64,000 nt of DNA from Magnetococcales bacterium (GTDB lineage Bacteria; Pseudomonadota; Magnetococcia; Magnetococcales; Magnetaquicoccaceae), in contig JADGAZ010000010.1 of assembly GCA_015231755.1 (NCBI GenBank), forward strand, positions 1 through 64,000, in the 5' to 3' direction. Below are positions 26,710 through 36,138 of this stretch, piece after piece. Under the pieces are notes generated by a model. That model saw only the letters and a program-made list of their open reading frames with translations, was not told where the DNA came from and ran no database searches. The translations under genes were made by a program, and so were the position numbers. Numbering within the stretch: position 1 is the first letter of the stretch; each line of letters opens with the position of its first letter.

Positions 26710-28635
26710 CTAACGGGACTGGGTGCGTTGGGTCAAAACGTTGGAAGCCAAATGGGTCACGTCACCCGTTTTTCTCTTTTTGAGCAGCGCCAAAAGCTGA
26801 TTGCTCTGATTGCGGAAATCGGCCTGGAATTTTCTTTCCACCGGACCGCTCGAAGGCAACTGAACGGTGAAGGGATTGACCTGATCGCCGTTGATGCGAA
26901 CCTCGTAATGGAGATGAGGCCCCGTGGCGGTACCCGTGGCGCCGACCCGACCGATCACTTCACCCTGCCGCACCCGGTCACCCTGACGCAAACCGCTGGT
27001 AAAGGAGTTGAGATGGGCATAAGCGGTGCTGAATTTGGGGCTGTGACGCACGATGATCATGTTGCCATAACCACCCTGGTAGCCGATGGAATCCACCACA
27101 CCTTCACCGGCAGCCCGTACCGGAGTACCCACGGGAGCGGCGTAATCCACACCCTTGTGGGCCCGGTTGTAACCGAAGACCGGATGCAACCGGTTGCTGG
27201 AAAAAAGCGAGGAGACCCGGGTATAGTCCATGGGGGCACGGATGAACATCTTGCGGACGTTGTTGCCGTCCTTGTCGAAATAACCCACCCGCCCATTGGG
27301 ATCGATATACCGGACCGCCCGGAACAGTTGTCCCTGATTGGTGAATTCGGCTGCCACGATATCCCCGTCACGCACCCGCTTGCCTTTGTAGAACAACCCT
27401 TCCTGGACGATGGTGAAACGGTCACCGGGATGCAGGTCACGGGCGAAGTCGATATCCCACTCGAACAGACCCGACAGCTTGATGGCCAGATTGCGCGACA
27501 AACCGGCACGCTTGGCGGCGACAAACAGGGAACGCTCGTTGCGGATGGTGCCGTCGATGGACTCCAGACGGACATCCAGCATTTTCTTTTCAAACTTGGC
27601 GGTAAAATTCTTGCCATCCCGACTGGTGATCCAGAAGGTACGCTCCCGGTCCACCGGATACATCATGCCCAGCAGATTGCCATTGGGGGCGAAAGAGAGG
27701 GTCATGGTCTTGCCCGGGGCCAACTGTCTGGCCAGATCGTAAACCGGACGGGCCGCCTTGGAGAGTTGCAACGCGGTCAGATTGGGAATCCGCCGCCGGG
27801 ACAGCAGTTCGCCCAGAGAGTCGCCAGGACGGATGGTGATTTCCTTGGTGGTGACCGCCAGACCCGCGAACTCCCGGGAAAGGGACTCGGAAATCGAAGC
27901 CGAAGCGGCATTGTCATCGTCATCGGAGGTGTTGTCGTCTTCCACCACGATATCGGAATTGCCTTCGGTGTTGCGCTCGACGCTGTGTTCTTCGGTTTCC
28001 TGGTTGTTATTGGTGTTGGAGTCGTCGGTGGAAGACTCCTTTTTGAGCTGTTCGGCCACGCTCGGCTGGGGCAGGGGCAGACGGTTCTTGTCCAAAGCGG
28101 CGGTGATGCGCTCCTGCTCGTCCACCGAAATGCGCAAGGTCAGATCCCGGTCCACGGGATAACCGAAACCGATCAGCTGATTGTTTTGATTGAAGGTCAA
28201 CTTGACCGGGGTATCGGTCTTGAGACGCTGCGTCAAATCGAACAGCGGTTTGGCCTTGAGCGCGAAAAGTTTGACGGTTCTTTTGGGGATGTTTTGACGC
28301 TGCATCAGGTTGGCGTAGGTGTCGTCGCGACGAACCCGCTCGATCACCACCCGGGACTTGGAAGCGGTCCGTTGCGGTTCGACCACGGTCTGGATCGGAA
28401 CCAGCGAGGCCAGACGCACCGGCGTCGAGGGGAGCTGGGAGACATTTCCGCGTCCATCGATGGTCGGGTCCGTGACACGCGAGGAGGAATTGGACTGATC
28501 CTCGCCCTTGAGCATCCGCTGCAAATAGTCCGGAGTACCACTTCCTCTGGTACTCGCATTCGCGCTGCCGCAGGCTGTAATGAGCAAAATGGCCGACAGC
28601 GTGCTGCGCAACAGAACCGGGGATGAAAAGAGCAT
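26710..28635 (-). CDS. M23-family peptidoglycan peptidase or divisome activator
   Basis: 641-aa exported protein. The start giving MLFSSPVLLRSTLSAILLITACGSANA makes a good signal peptide; the Cys could also be a lipobox, so it may be a lipoprotein. Two OapA/LysM-like regions occur in the first half (TYANLMQRQNIPKRTVKLFAL and DSLGELLSRRRIPNLTALQL). The C-terminal LytM domain has HPVFGYNRAHKGVDYAAPVG, HLNSF and GPHLHYEVRING, with the His and Asp zinc ligands present, so it is probably an active endopeptidase. It resembles the MepM/YebA type. prmC follows directly. Confidence 0.9.
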   Translation of the reverse strand: MLFSSPVLLRSTLSAILLITACGSANASTRGSGTPDYLQRMLKGEDQSNSSSRVTDPTIDGRGNVSQLPSTPVRLASLVPIQTVVEPQRTASKSRVVIERVRRDDTYANLMQRQNIPKRTVKLFALKAKPLFDLTQRLKTDTPVKLTFNQNNQLIGFGYPVDRDLTLRISVDEQERITAALDKNRLPLPQPSVAEQLKKESSTDDSNTNNNQETEEHSVERNTEGNSDIVVEDDNTSDDDDNAASASISESLSREFAGLAVTTKEITIRPGDSLGELLSRRRIPNLTALQLSKAARPVYDLARQLAPGKTMTLSFAPNGNLLGMMYPVDRERTFWITSRDGKNFTAKFEKKMLDVRLESIDGTIRNERSLFVAAKRAGLSRNLAIKLSGLFEWDIDFARDLHPGDRFTIVQEGLFYKGKRVRDGDIVAAEFTNQGQLFRAVRYIDPNGRVGYFDKDGNNVRKMFIRAPMDYTRVSSLFSSNRLHPVFGYNRAHKGVDYAAPVGTPVRAAGEGVVDSIGYQGGYGNMIIVRHSPKFSTAYAHLNSFTSGLRQGDRVRQGEVIGRVGATGTATGPHLHYEVRINGDQVNPFTVQLPSSGPVERKFQADFRNQSNQLLALLKKRKTGDVTHLASNVLTQRTQSR

Positions 28636-28937
28636 TCGATTTATCCACTTCAATTTCAAGCAGTTAACATTTATCACCCATCTGCCTGGCCGGAAAAAAT
28701 TCCTATGCAATTCACGGTCCGTTTACATGACGGGAGGCTGAAAAACGATCATCGTCTATTTTCATAGGGCATAAATCGACCTTTCTAGAGACATTGTTAC
28801 CTTATGTCAAGAGATTTTCTGACTCCCCATAATTTACCGGACATCAAACCCGACACCACTTTCGCGTTTAAAAAAAGTATGAAACAATCCCACAACCTTT
28901 GACAACCCCACCCCTTGCAAAAAGATTACCGAAACCC
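28636..28937. other. Divergent intergenic region (302 bp)
   Basis: This AT-richer gap separates the M23 gene from the glycosyltransferase gene. It holds a candidate promoter at 28899-28927 and several T/A-rich blocks. I see no small gene, RNA fold or repeat that I can support. Confidence 0.6.
28899..28927 (+). promoter_or_regulatory. Candidate promoter immediately before the glycosyltransferase gene
   Basis: A perfect TTGACA (28899-28904), a 17-bp spacer and AAGATT (28922-28927, 3 of 6 matches). Transcription would start only about 4 nt before the ATG at 28938, which lacks a ribosome-binding site, so the mRNA could be leaderless. Confidence 0.35.
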
Positions 28938-30167
28938 ATGAACCTCGTATTCGCCGATCCTGGTCTGTTGAACAATCTGGGACACCACGCCAATTCATGC
29001 CGTCATGTCGTTTTCGAGGCCAGACGACGGGGTATTCCCTCGGCGGTGCTGGCCTACAACCAGATCGAGGACTTTCTGCGCGACGAACTGCTGGCCATTC
29101 CCTGGTTCCGCTGCAACCCCTACGGCACTTACGACGACGATCCGTTATGCGGCTGGTTGAGCAATTTTGATTTTATGGCCAACGTCACCCACGAGGATCT
29201 CACCCGTCTGCACGGAGTGGGTCGGGATGATCTGATTTTTCTCAACTCCGCCGGACCGGCCCAATTTGCGGCCATGTTGCGCTGGGTTCAATCGCTGCCC
29301 GAGGATCAACGCCCCACGGTGATCATCGAATTCGGCCAGTACGCCGGACTCATGCCCCGCGAAACCGATCAGGGAATCCAGCTCTCCTTGTGTTATCAGG
29401 GGGATCCCCGACCGTTGCTGCTGCGTTACATCGCCAAGAAACACCTCTCCCAGGGGAATCATCCCTGGCTGCGTCTGGCCACTTTCGACGCCCAGGCATC
29501 GGCGATTTACGAAAAACTGTTCGACCATCCGGTACACGCGTTGCCCCTTTCCAACCGTGCCGTCACCGGCTGCCGGGACCGGACCGGAACCAGACCGGTC
29601 ACCATTGCTTTACTGGGTCACCAGCGGCTGGAAAAAGGCTTCGGCTTTGTCCCGGAACTGGCGGGACGACTCTTGAGTCTGCAACCCGACATCCGCATTC
29701 TGGTTCACAACGGCGCTCCGGATCTGTGCGTGGATCTGCAAAACCAACTGCGTACCATGGCCGCCGCCGATCCCCGTCTGATCCTCGACGAGCGACCCGC
29801 CGGACCCGATCTCTGGAGTCAACTGCTCGATCAATCGGATCTGGTGGTCTGTCCGTATTACCGGGACCATTTTGTCTCCACCTATTCGGCTTTGGCCAGC
29901 GAAGCCATCGCCAACGCCATTCCCCTTGTGGTCCCCTCCCGGACCACCATGGCGATTCTGGTACAACGATTCGGTTCTCCCGGCATCATCTACGACGACC
30001 CTTCGGACCGTTCCTCCCCCGAAATCGTGTTGCAAGGGGTACTCGCCGCGCTGCATCACTTCGACGCGCTGGCCACCCGTGCCAAGGTGGCCTCCCAGCA
30101 GTGGGAAGCCTTGAACGGACCGACGCAACTGCTCGACACCATGCTCTCCTGGCACGCGACGCGTTAA
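28938..30167 (+). CDS. Glycosyltransferase (GT-B, family 4-like)
   Basis: 409 aa. The ATG at 28938 is preferred over a TTG 13 codons earlier. The N-terminal half (NLVFADPGLLNNLGHHANSCRHVVFEAR) looks like an acceptor-binding GT-B lobe. The C-terminal half has the donor-site pattern VTIALLGHQRLEKGFGFVPEL ... DLVVCPYYRDHFVSTYSALASEAIANAIPLVVP, where the second part holds the usual EAxxxxxP-type loop. It is soluble, probably peripheral to the inner membrane. It opens a four-gene cluster with a radical SAM enzyme and two nucleotide-sugar SDRs, so it is likely to build a glycan or glycosylated metabolite. Confidence 0.8.
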   Translation: MNLVFADPGLLNNLGHHANSCRHVVFEARRRGIPSAVLAYNQIEDFLRDELLAIPWFRCNPYGTYDDDPLCGWLSNFDFMANVTHEDLTRLHGVGRDDLIFLNSAGPAQFAAMLRWVQSLPEDQRPTVIIEFGQYAGLMPRETDQGIQLSLCYQGDPRPLLLRYIAKKHLSQGNHPWLRLATFDAQASAIYEKLFDHPVHALPLSNRAVTGCRDRTGTRPVTIALLGHQRLEKGFGFVPELAGRLLSLQPDIRILVHNGAPDLCVDLQNQLRTMAAADPRLILDERPAGPDLWSQLLDQSDLVVCPYYRDHFVSTYSALASEAIANAIPLVVPSRTTMAILVQRFGSPGIIYDDPSDRSSPEIVLQGVLAALHHFDALATRAKVASQQWEALNGPTQLLDTMLSWHATR

Positions 30168-30178
30168 AAGGTGAATCC

Positions 30179-31516
30179 ATGAAGATTCTGTTCAGCAACC
30201 CCCCCTGGTGGCAGGATCTCTCCTGGCACACCCTGGATAACGGAGCCACCTTTCCCATTCACCGGGCCGGGGTGCGGGCCGGATCCCGTTGGCCATTCAC
30301 CTACCAGATTCCGATTCCGCCGGATCGCTTCGAGTTTGGATCCTATCTGCCGTATCCGTTTTTCATGGGTTACGCCGCCACCTACAGCGCCAAGGCTCTG
30401 GGGGTACCGGTGGTGTTCCGCGACAGCATCGCGTTGCGCGAGTCCTACGACCGTTATTACGACTATCTCGAACGGGAACGATTCGATCTCATCGTCATCG
30501 AATCCGCCTCGCCGAGCTGGGATCACGATCAAACCGTGATGCGGGAAATCGCCCGGCGTCTGCCCCATACCCGCTTCGTGATCACCGGCCCGATCACCTC
30601 TTTGGGAGAAGAGATTCTCAACGCCGCTCCCAACATTCAGGCGGCGGTGCGGGGGGAGTATGAAAAAGGAGTGGTCAAGGCGGTCAACGGCTCCAGCGGC
30701 GTGATCGATTTCGATCTGCTCACCCTGGAGGAGATGAACGCCGCGCCGTTTCCCTATTTCGACCATCTGTACGCCTATCGCTACTGGGACAGCAATCCGG
30801 TGGGACAGCTTGCCCCCCATGCCCAGGTGTTGACCAGCCGGGGATGTCCGTTCAAGTGCATTTTCTGCGTGTGGCCCGCCACCATGACCGGCAATGATCC
30901 GGATGGCAGTGGCAAGCGATTCGTGCGTCATTACAGCGGGGATTACCTGGAAGCCTTCCTGACGGAACTGGTGCATAAATACCATTTCAAATCCATCTAT
31001 TTCGACGACGACACCTTCAATCTCGGGGATCGTCACGTCGAAAAGGTGTGCGCCATCATGCGCAAGCTTCAGGTGCCCTGGTCGGCCATGTGCCGTTCCG
31101 ACACTTCGGGTCTGCACCTGTGGAAGGAAATGAAGGACAGTGGCTGTTTCGGGGTCAAGGTGGGTTTCGAGAGTGGCAATCAGGAGGTGGTGGACAAGAT
31201 TGTCAACAAGCGGCTCAATCTGGAAGAGGCCCGGCGTGTCGCCCATGAGATCAAGCGGGTGGGCATGACCCTGCATGGCACGTTCACCTTTGGACTGCCG
31301 GGGGAAACCCCGGAACAGGTTCAAGACACCGAACGCTACATCAGCACATTGCCTTTGGATTCGATCCAGAAATCCGGCTGCGCCGAAATCGAAGGGGCTC
31401 CGTTGCACGCCCTGAGTCAGAAAAAATCCCTGCCGGCCTATCCTTCCGCCCGGCTGGATGACAACTACGTCCGCGCCACGGACGGTCAATTGAAATACGA
31501 AAACCTTGCCCATTGA
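30179..31516 (+). CDS. B12-binding-type radical SAM enzyme
   Basis: 445 aa. The ATG giving MKILFSNPPWW is 11 nt after the glycosyltransferase stop and preceded by AAAGGTG. The N-terminal ~170 residues follow the cobalamin-binding layout of class B radical SAM proteins (FMGYAATYSAKALGV, FDLIVIESASPSWDHD, FVITGP). The iron-sulfur motif CPFKCIFC is complete (CxxxCxxC), and later SPASM-free TIM-barrel motifs are present (IYFDDDTFNL, GVKVGFESGN, TFTFGLPGET). Possible chemistries include methylation or skeletal rearrangement of a sugar or lipid. Neighbouring sugar enzymes point to glycan modification. The substrate is unknown. Confidence 0.85.
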   Translation: MKILFSNPPWWQDLSWHTLDNGATFPIHRAGVRAGSRWPFTYQIPIPPDRFEFGSYLPYPFFMGYAATYSAKALGVPVVFRDSIALRESYDRYYDYLERERFDLIVIESASPSWDHDQTVMREIARRLPHTRFVITGPITSLGEEILNAAPNIQAAVRGEYEKGVVKAVNGSSGVIDFDLLTLEEMNAAPFPYFDHLYAYRYWDSNPVGQLAPHAQVLTSRGCPFKCIFCVWPATMTGNDPDGSGKRFVRHYSGDYLEAFLTELVHKYHFKSIYFDDDTFNLGDRHVEKVCAIMRKLQVPWSAMCRSDTSGLHLWKEMKDSGCFGVKVGFESGNQEVVDKIVNKRLNLEEARRVAHEIKRVGMTLHGTFTFGLPGETPEQVQDTERYISTLPLDSIQKSGCAEIEGAPLHALSQKKSLPAYPSARLDDNYVRATDGQLKYENLAH

Positions 31517-31533
31517 ATGAACGAGGCTTTCCC

Positions 31534-32610
31534 ATGAATCCCAGGCGCATCGTGGTGACGGGTGGAGCCGGTTTTGTCGGTTCCAATCTGGCTTTGGCTT
31601 TCAAGCGGGATCTGGAAGGGGTGGAGGTGGTCGCCCTGGACAACCTGAAACGTCGGGGCGGAGAGTTGTCCCTGGAGCGGTTGCGTCGGGGAGGGGTGAC
31701 GTTTCAGCATGGAGACATCCGCTGTCCCGAGGATCTGGACGCTTTGGGGGCTGCCGATCTGATTGTCGAGTGTTCGGCGGAACCCAGTGTGCAGGCCGGA
31801 TATGGCGGCTCCCCCGCTTATGTGATCCACACCAATCTTTCGGGGACGATCCATTGTCTGGAGTACGCCCGCAAGCATGGCAGCGGGTTGATTTTTCTTT
31901 CCACCAGTCGGGTTTATCCCATTGCCGGTCTGCGTGCCCTTCCGTTGGAGGAGGCGGAAACCCGTCTTGTGGTCCCGCAGGGGAAAACGGGCATGGGATG
32001 GTCCGCAGCGGGAATCGCGGAGTCGTTTCCGATGCAGGGCAGTCGTTCCATTTACGGAACCACCAAGCTCGCTTCGGAGTTGCTCATCGAAGAGTATCGG
32101 GCCATGTATGGTCTCAAGACCATCATCAACCGGTGTGGCATTTTGACCGGACCCTGGCAGATGGGCAAGGTGGATCAAGGGGTGATCGTGTTGTGGATGG
32201 CGCATCATCTGTTCGGGTTGCCTTTGGGTTACATGGGGTTCGGGGGCACGGGAAAACAGGTGCGGGATCTGTTGCATGTGGATGATCTGTATGATCTTCT
32301 GCGCATCCAAATGGGGGATCTGGATACCCATTCCGGAGCGGTTCACAATGTGGGGGGTGGTCAGGCGATTTCGATCAGTCTGCGGGAGTTGACCGATTGG
32401 TGCAGGCGCATCACGGGTCGTGACGTGTCGATGCGCTCCGATCCGGTGACCAAGGATTTCGACATTCCTTATTATGTCAGCGATCACGAGCAGGTGACGC
32501 GGATTTGTGGATGGTCTCCGAAAAGGGGAGTCGAGCAGACGTTGAATGACATCCACGCCTGGATTGTCGATCATCGTGACCTGTTGGCTCCTTTGTTGGG
32601 CGCGTCGTAA
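31534..32610 (+). CDS. NAD-dependent nucleotide-sugar epimerase/dehydratase (SDR 1)
   Basis: 358 aa. The ATG giving MNPRRIVVTGGAGFVG has GAGG about 8 nt upstream; a TTG start overlapping the previous stop is less likely. The glycine motif is GGAGFVG and the catalytic pair is in SIYGTTKLASE (YxxxK), so it should be active. The sequence resembles CDP-paratose 2-epimerase-like extended SDRs, with GKQVRDLLHVDDL near the C-terminal part. Codons end mostly in G or T, in sharp contrast with the next gene. It is probably translationally linked to the radical SAM gene. Confidence 0.88.
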   Translation: MNPRRIVVTGGAGFVGSNLALAFKRDLEGVEVVALDNLKRRGGELSLERLRRGGVTFQHGDIRCPEDLDALGAADLIVECSAEPSVQAGYGGSPAYVIHTNLSGTIHCLEYARKHGSGLIFLSTSRVYPIAGLRALPLEEAETRLVVPQGKTGMGWSAAGIAESFPMQGSRSIYGTTKLASELLIEEYRAMYGLKTIINRCGILTGPWQMGKVDQGVIVLWMAHHLFGLPLGYMGFGGTGKQVRDLLHVDDLYDLLRIQMGDLDTHSGAVHNVGGGQAISISLRELTDWCRRITGRDVSMRSDPVTKDFDIPYYVSDHEQVTRICGWSPKRGVEQTLNDIHAWIVDHRDLLAPLLGAS

Positions 32611-32614
32611 TGGC

Positions 32615-32660
32615 GAGAGGGTCCGGGAGACTCATCTCCCAGGATTTTGATTTTTTTCAA
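32615..32660 (+). repeat. Family A repeat, single left arm
   Basis: GAGAGGGTCCGGGAGA-CTCA-TCTCCCAGG, then TTTTGATTTTTTT. The core stem is GGGAGA/TCTCCC (32625-32640). It lies between two genes on the same strand, starting 5 nt after the SDR 1 stop. It may attenuate transcription into SDR 2. Confidence 0.8.
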
Positions 32661-32703
32661 TCGTTTTAACAGCTTCCAACCCATCGACGAAGGTGAATGT
32701 TTC

Positions 32704-33774
32704 ATGAGCGTTGCCATTGTCACCGGATCCGCAGGCTTGATCGGCGCGGAGACCGTTCGCTTTCTCTCCGCCAAAGGCATGAACGTCATCGGCATCGACA
32801 ACGATATGCGCCGCTACTTTTTCGGCGACCAAGCCAGCACCGATTGGGCGCGACAAGAACTGGAACAAAAAATCCCCAACTATCAACACCACACCATCGA
32901 CATCCGCGACAACACGGCGATCCAAAAACTCTTCGACCACTACAAAAACGACATCCAACTCATCGTCCACACCGCCGCCCAACCTTCCCACGACTGGGCA
33001 GCCAAAGAACCCATGGTCGATTTCACCATCAACGCCAACGGCACCCTGACCCTGCTGGAAGCCACCCGTCAACTCTGCCCGCAAGCCACCTTCATCCATT
33101 GCAGCACCAACAAGGTCTACGGCGACGCCCCCAACCGACTGCCGCTCATCGAACAATCCACCCGCTGGGAACTGGATCCCTCCCATCCCTGGGCCAAAGA
33201 CGGCATCGACGAAACCCTCTCCATCGACCAATCCACCCACAGCCTTTTCGGCGTCTCGAAAGTGGCCAGCGATCTGCTGGTACAGGAATACGGTCGCTAC
33301 TTCGACATGAAAACCGCCTGCTTTCGCGGCGGTTGCCTCACCGGACCTGGCCACTCCGGCGCCCCCCTGCACGGTTTTCTGTCGTACCTGATGAAATGCG
33401 CCGTCACCGGAACCCCCTACACCGTACTCGGCTACAAAGGCAAACAGGTACGGGACAACATCCACTCCCACGACCTGGTCAACGCCTTCTGGCACTTCTT
33501 CCAGGCCCCGAAAAGCGCCGCAGTCTACAACATGGGCGGTTCACGCCACTCCAACTGCTCCATGCTCGAAGCCATCACCCTGTGCGAAGAGTTGACCGGA
33601 CGACCCATGACTTGGAACTACCAGGAGGAAAACCGCATCGGTGACCACATCTGGTGGGTCGGCAGCGTCAACCGCTTCCGTCAGGACTACCCGGAATGGC
33701 AGTACACCTATGACATCCGGGGAATCCTCAAGGAGATTCACGACGCTTTGACGGAGCGGGTTTTGGGGAGATAG
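32704..33774 (+). CDS. NAD-dependent nucleotide-sugar SDR with Phe in place of the catalytic Tyr (SDR 2)
   Basis: 356 aa. AAGGTGA lies about 7 nt before the ATG ([16 protein letters not shown]). The Rossmann motif TGSAGLIG is present and [10 protein letters not shown] provides the Ser/Thr strand. The YxxxK motif reads SLFGVSK, so Phe replaces the general-base Tyr while Lys is kept. It resembles CDP-paratose 2-epimerase-like proteins; my recollection is that some relatives share this Phe, but I cannot check. Codons end mostly in C or A, the reverse of SDR 1. It is the last gene of the sugar cluster and is followed by a hairpin terminator. Confidence 0.85.
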   Translation: MSVAIVTGSAGLIGAETVRFLSAKGMNVIGIDNDMRRYFFGDQASTDWARQELEQKIPNYQHHTIDIRDNTAIQKLFDHYKNDIQLIVHTAAQPSHDWAAKEPMVDFTINANGTLTLLEATRQLCPQATFIHCSTNKVYGDAPNRLPLIEQSTRWELDPSHPWAKDGIDETLSIDQSTHSLFGVSKVASDLLVQEYGRYFDMKTACFRGGCLTGPGHSGAPLHGFLSYLMKCAVTGTPYTVLGYKGKQVRDNIHSHDLVNAFWHFFQAPKSAAVYNMGGSRHSNCSMLEAITLCEELTGRPMTWNYQEENRIGDHIWWVGSVNRFRQDYPEWQYTYDIRGILKEIHDALTERVLGR

Positions 33775-33801
33775 ATAAAAAATTTACGGAATGGGCCAAT
33801 C

Positions 33802-33832
33802 AACGACCCCCCATTGAAAACGGGGGGTCGTT
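33802..33832. terminator. Hairpin ending the sugar cluster
   Basis: Perfect 11-bp stem AACGACCCCCC / GGGGGGTCGTT with a 9-nt loop, between convergent genes. The T-tract is broken (TTATCAATTT) on the plus side. Confidence 0.75.
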
Positions 33833-33847
33833 ATCAATTTGGTGCGG

Positions 33848-34444
33848 TTAGCGAACAAAAAAACTCAGCATCAACGTCAGCTCTCGATGATCGGGGGCGT
33901 GCCACATCAGGCGATAAAACGAAAGCTTGCAATAACTGTTTTCCTTTAACAGATCAATAAGCTCTGCTAAAATTTTATTAAAAAAATCTTTATTTGTATA
34001 CATGTTATTCTTATTATAATCACGATCGTTCCAGGCAATCGCCATCCCAATAAGCAAAGCAAATATGGGATTGACAAAAAGAAAAACATCATTATCGCCA
34101 TCAATGGACTGAATGGGCTTAATCCGATTCAACCAGGACATCACTGCGGCCCCTTTTCGATTGAGAGCCGGCGCGTCATCCGCGAATTCATGAATCTGCG
34201 AGGCCCGATACAAATCGATAAAGGCCGATTCGATGGCCACTCTCAACAAGGCCGGATCCAGATTCACCTTCTCGATTTTCTTTTCGATGAGGGACTCAAA
34301 TTGCTCACCATTCAAAAACGCTTCAAAAACACCATAAAAGGCGTTATTGACGTATTTAGTTACCTCATCTTTAAAAGATAAAGAATTTTCTGAATCAAGC
34401 AAATCTTTAATTTTGTTTCCAAGCACAAAAAATTTATCAGACAT
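33848..34444 (-). CDS. Uncharacterised AT-rich gene (198 aa)
   Basis: I do not recognise a family. The protein is mostly alpha-helical in appearance and acidic, with a central hydrophobic segment (FLFVNPIFALLIGMAIAW) that may be one membrane helix or a buried core, and a hydrophobic C-terminus (ELTLMLSFFVR). Composition is clearly lower in GC than the neighbours, with many Asn, Lys, Ile and Phe codons, which suggests transfer. It follows a 70-aa gene with a 22-nt gap, so the two are probably one transcript. Confidence 0.65.
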   Translation of the reverse strand: MSDKFFVLGNKIKDLLDSENSLSFKDEVTKYVNNAFYGVFEAFLNGEQFESLIEKKIEKVNLDPALLRVAIESAFIDLYRASQIHEFADDAPALNRKGAAVMSWLNRIKPIQSIDGDNDVFLFVNPIFALLIGMAIAWNDRDYNKNNMYTNKDFFNKILAELIDLLKENSYCKLSFYRLMWHAPDHRELTLMLSFFVR

Positions 34445-34466
34445 GTTTTTGAATTACCAAATACTT

Positions 34467-34679
34467 TCAGCCACCGCTGACAGTGGGTGCATGGTCAGCA
34501 GATTTGTTCTTGTTTTCATCGGAGGGCAACGGGGGCAAACGCCAAACATAGCCCTGATGGCAATTTTCGGTGACAAAGCAGGCGACGCTCACGGGTCTGT
34601 TATAGGCTGCTGCCGCAGATTGACGTTTCGCCAAGGGCATACACTCCGGGAAATCCGCCTCAGTCCATATTTTGCCCAT
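34467..34679 (-). CDS. Uncharacterised small protein (70 aa)
   Basis: Starts MGKIWTEADFPECMP. An AAAGGTG box lies about 7 nt before this ATG; a GTG three codons upstream overlaps that box and is unlikely. The protein has three Cys residues, a central hydrophobic patch and a polar tail ending VSGG. The double-Gly end is not enough to call a leader peptide. It is the first gene of a two-gene AT-rich unit of unknown role, between the sugar cluster and trmFO. Confidence 0.55.
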   Translation of the reverse strand: MGKIWTEADFPECMPLAKRQSAAAAYNRPVSVACFVTENCHQGYVWRLPPLPSDENKNKSADHAPTVSGG

Positions 34680-34793
34680 TTTAATCACCTTTGAATTTTA
34701 AAAGGTTATCTCTATGAAACCCGAAATAGCACCCTTTTTTTCAAAAAGGTTAAACACACTTTTTGAAATCGTGTCAACAAAAAATCAAGCCAA

Positions 34794-34822
34794 AACAAAA
34801 TAATACTTCCTTAAGTATTATT
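34794..34822 (-). terminator. Terminator at the end of trmFO
   Basis: 10-bp stem AATAATACTT / AAGTATTATT with loop CCTT; the trmFO stop codon is inside it. Reading the minus strand, it is followed by TTGTTTTGG. Confidence 0.7.
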
Positions 34823-36121
34823 TTTCCACCCTTCCAGCGCCTCCATGGCCCGTTTGGCCATGACGGGTTTGCGGTCCACTTTGCGGCAACGTTCGGTGAG
34901 TGGGGGGAAGAGGCCGAAATTGACGTTCATGGGTTGAAAGTGAGTCGGGTCGCTTTGGGTGACGTGGTGGAGCAGGGCGCCATGGGCGGTGGTGGGGGGA
35001 GGGGGTTCGGGCAAGGTATCGTGTTGGAGCAGGTGGGCGATGAACAGGCCCGCCATGAGTCCAGAGGCGGCGGATTCCACATAGCCTTCCACGCCGGTGA
35101 TCTGGCCGGCCATGAAAAGGTTCGGGTGATTTTTCAGGCGCAGATGGGAATCCAGCACGGTCGGGCCGTTGATGTAGGTATTGCGATGGATGGCGCCGAG
35201 GCGGGCGAATTCGGCGTTTTCCAGGCCGGGGATGGTGCGGAAGATGCGTTTTTGTTCTGGCCATGTCAATTTGGTTTGGAATCCCACCAGATTCCAGAGG
35301 GTGCCCAAGTGGTTATCCTGGCGCAGTTGCACCACGGCGTGGGGGGTGGCGCCGCCCTGGTGGGGATTGTTGAGTCCGACCGGTTTCATGGGGCCGAAGC
35401 GCAGGGTTTCGGGTCCGCGTGCGGCCATCACTTCGATGGGCAGGCAGCCTTCAAAGTAGATGGGTTTCTCGAAGGGGCGGCAGGGGGTTTGGTCGGCCTG
35501 GATGAGGGCGGAGATAAATTGATTGTATTGGATTTCGTCGAGGGGGCAATTGATGTAATCCGCACCACCTTTGTCGTAGCGGGATTGGCGGAAGGCTTGG
35601 TTGAAATCGATGGATTCCAGGTGGACGATGGGGGCCAGGGAATCATAGAAGTAGAGCCGTTCCGCGCCGACGAGGGATTCCAGTTGGGTGGCCAGGGCAT
35701 CGGAGGTGAGGGGGCCGGTGGCGATCAGGGTGATTCCATCTTCGGGGATGGTGGTAATTTCTTCGCGGATCAAGGTGATGTTCGGGTGATGGGTGATGCG
35801 TTCGGTGATCCAGTTGGAGAATCCTTCCCGGTCTGTGGCCAGGGCGCCGCCTGCGGGGGTACGGTTGGCGTCGGCGGCGGCGAGGATCAAGCTGTTGAGG
35901 GTACGCATTTCCTGGTGGAGCAAGCCTACGGCGTTATGTTGCCAATCGTCGGCGCGCAGGGAGTTGGAACAGACCAATTCGGCGCAGCGATCGGTGTGGT
36001 GGGCCGGGGAGAAGCGTTGTGGGCGCATTTCGTAGAGGTGGACAGTGACGTTACGGTTGGCCAATTGCCAAGCGGCTTCGGATCCGGCCAAGCCGGCTCC
36101 AATGATACGAATCGCGTTCAC
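34811..36121 (-). CDS. trmFO: tRNA (uracil-54, C5)-methyltransferase, folate-dependent
   Basis: 436-aa FAD enzyme that makes ribothymidine-54 in tRNA using methylenetetrahydrofolate. The FAD motif [16 protein letters not shown] is at the N-terminus. The Cys-containing [11 protein letters not shown] and the late [17 protein letters not shown] are hallmarks. Many gammaproteobacteria use SAM-dependent TrmA instead, so this gene supports an alphaproteobacterial-type lineage. Its coding strand is C/A-rich, meaning the plus strand is G/T-rich, the same as in plus-strand genes lying left of family A repeats. Confidence 0.96.
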   Translation of the reverse strand: MNAIRIIGAGLAGSEAAWQLANRNVTVHLYEMRPQRFSPAHHTDRCAELVCSNSLRADDWQHNAVGLLHQEMRTLNSLILAAADANRTPAGGALATDREGFSNWITERITHHPNITLIREEITTIPEDGITLIATGPLTSDALATQLESLVGAERLYFYDSLAPIVHLESIDFNQAFRQSRYDKGGADYINCPLDEIQYNQFISALIQADQTPCRPFEKPIYFEGCLPIEVMAARGPETLRFGPMKPVGLNNPHQGGATPHAVVQLRQDNHLGTLWNLVGFQTKLTWPEQKRIFRTIPGLENAEFARLGAIHRNTYINGPTVLDSHLRLKNHPNLFMAGQITGVEGYVESAASGLMAGLFIAHLLQHDTLPEPPPPTTAHGALLHHVTQSDPTHFQPMNVNFGLFPPLTERCRKVDRKPVMAKRAMEALEGWKNNT

Positions 36122-36138
36122 AGATCGAAATCCTTATC

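Noticed and set aside
26503-28626. 707-codon plus-strand frame opposite the M23 peptidase gene
   Set aside because: No recognisable motif; the minus strand has signal peptide and LytM motifs.
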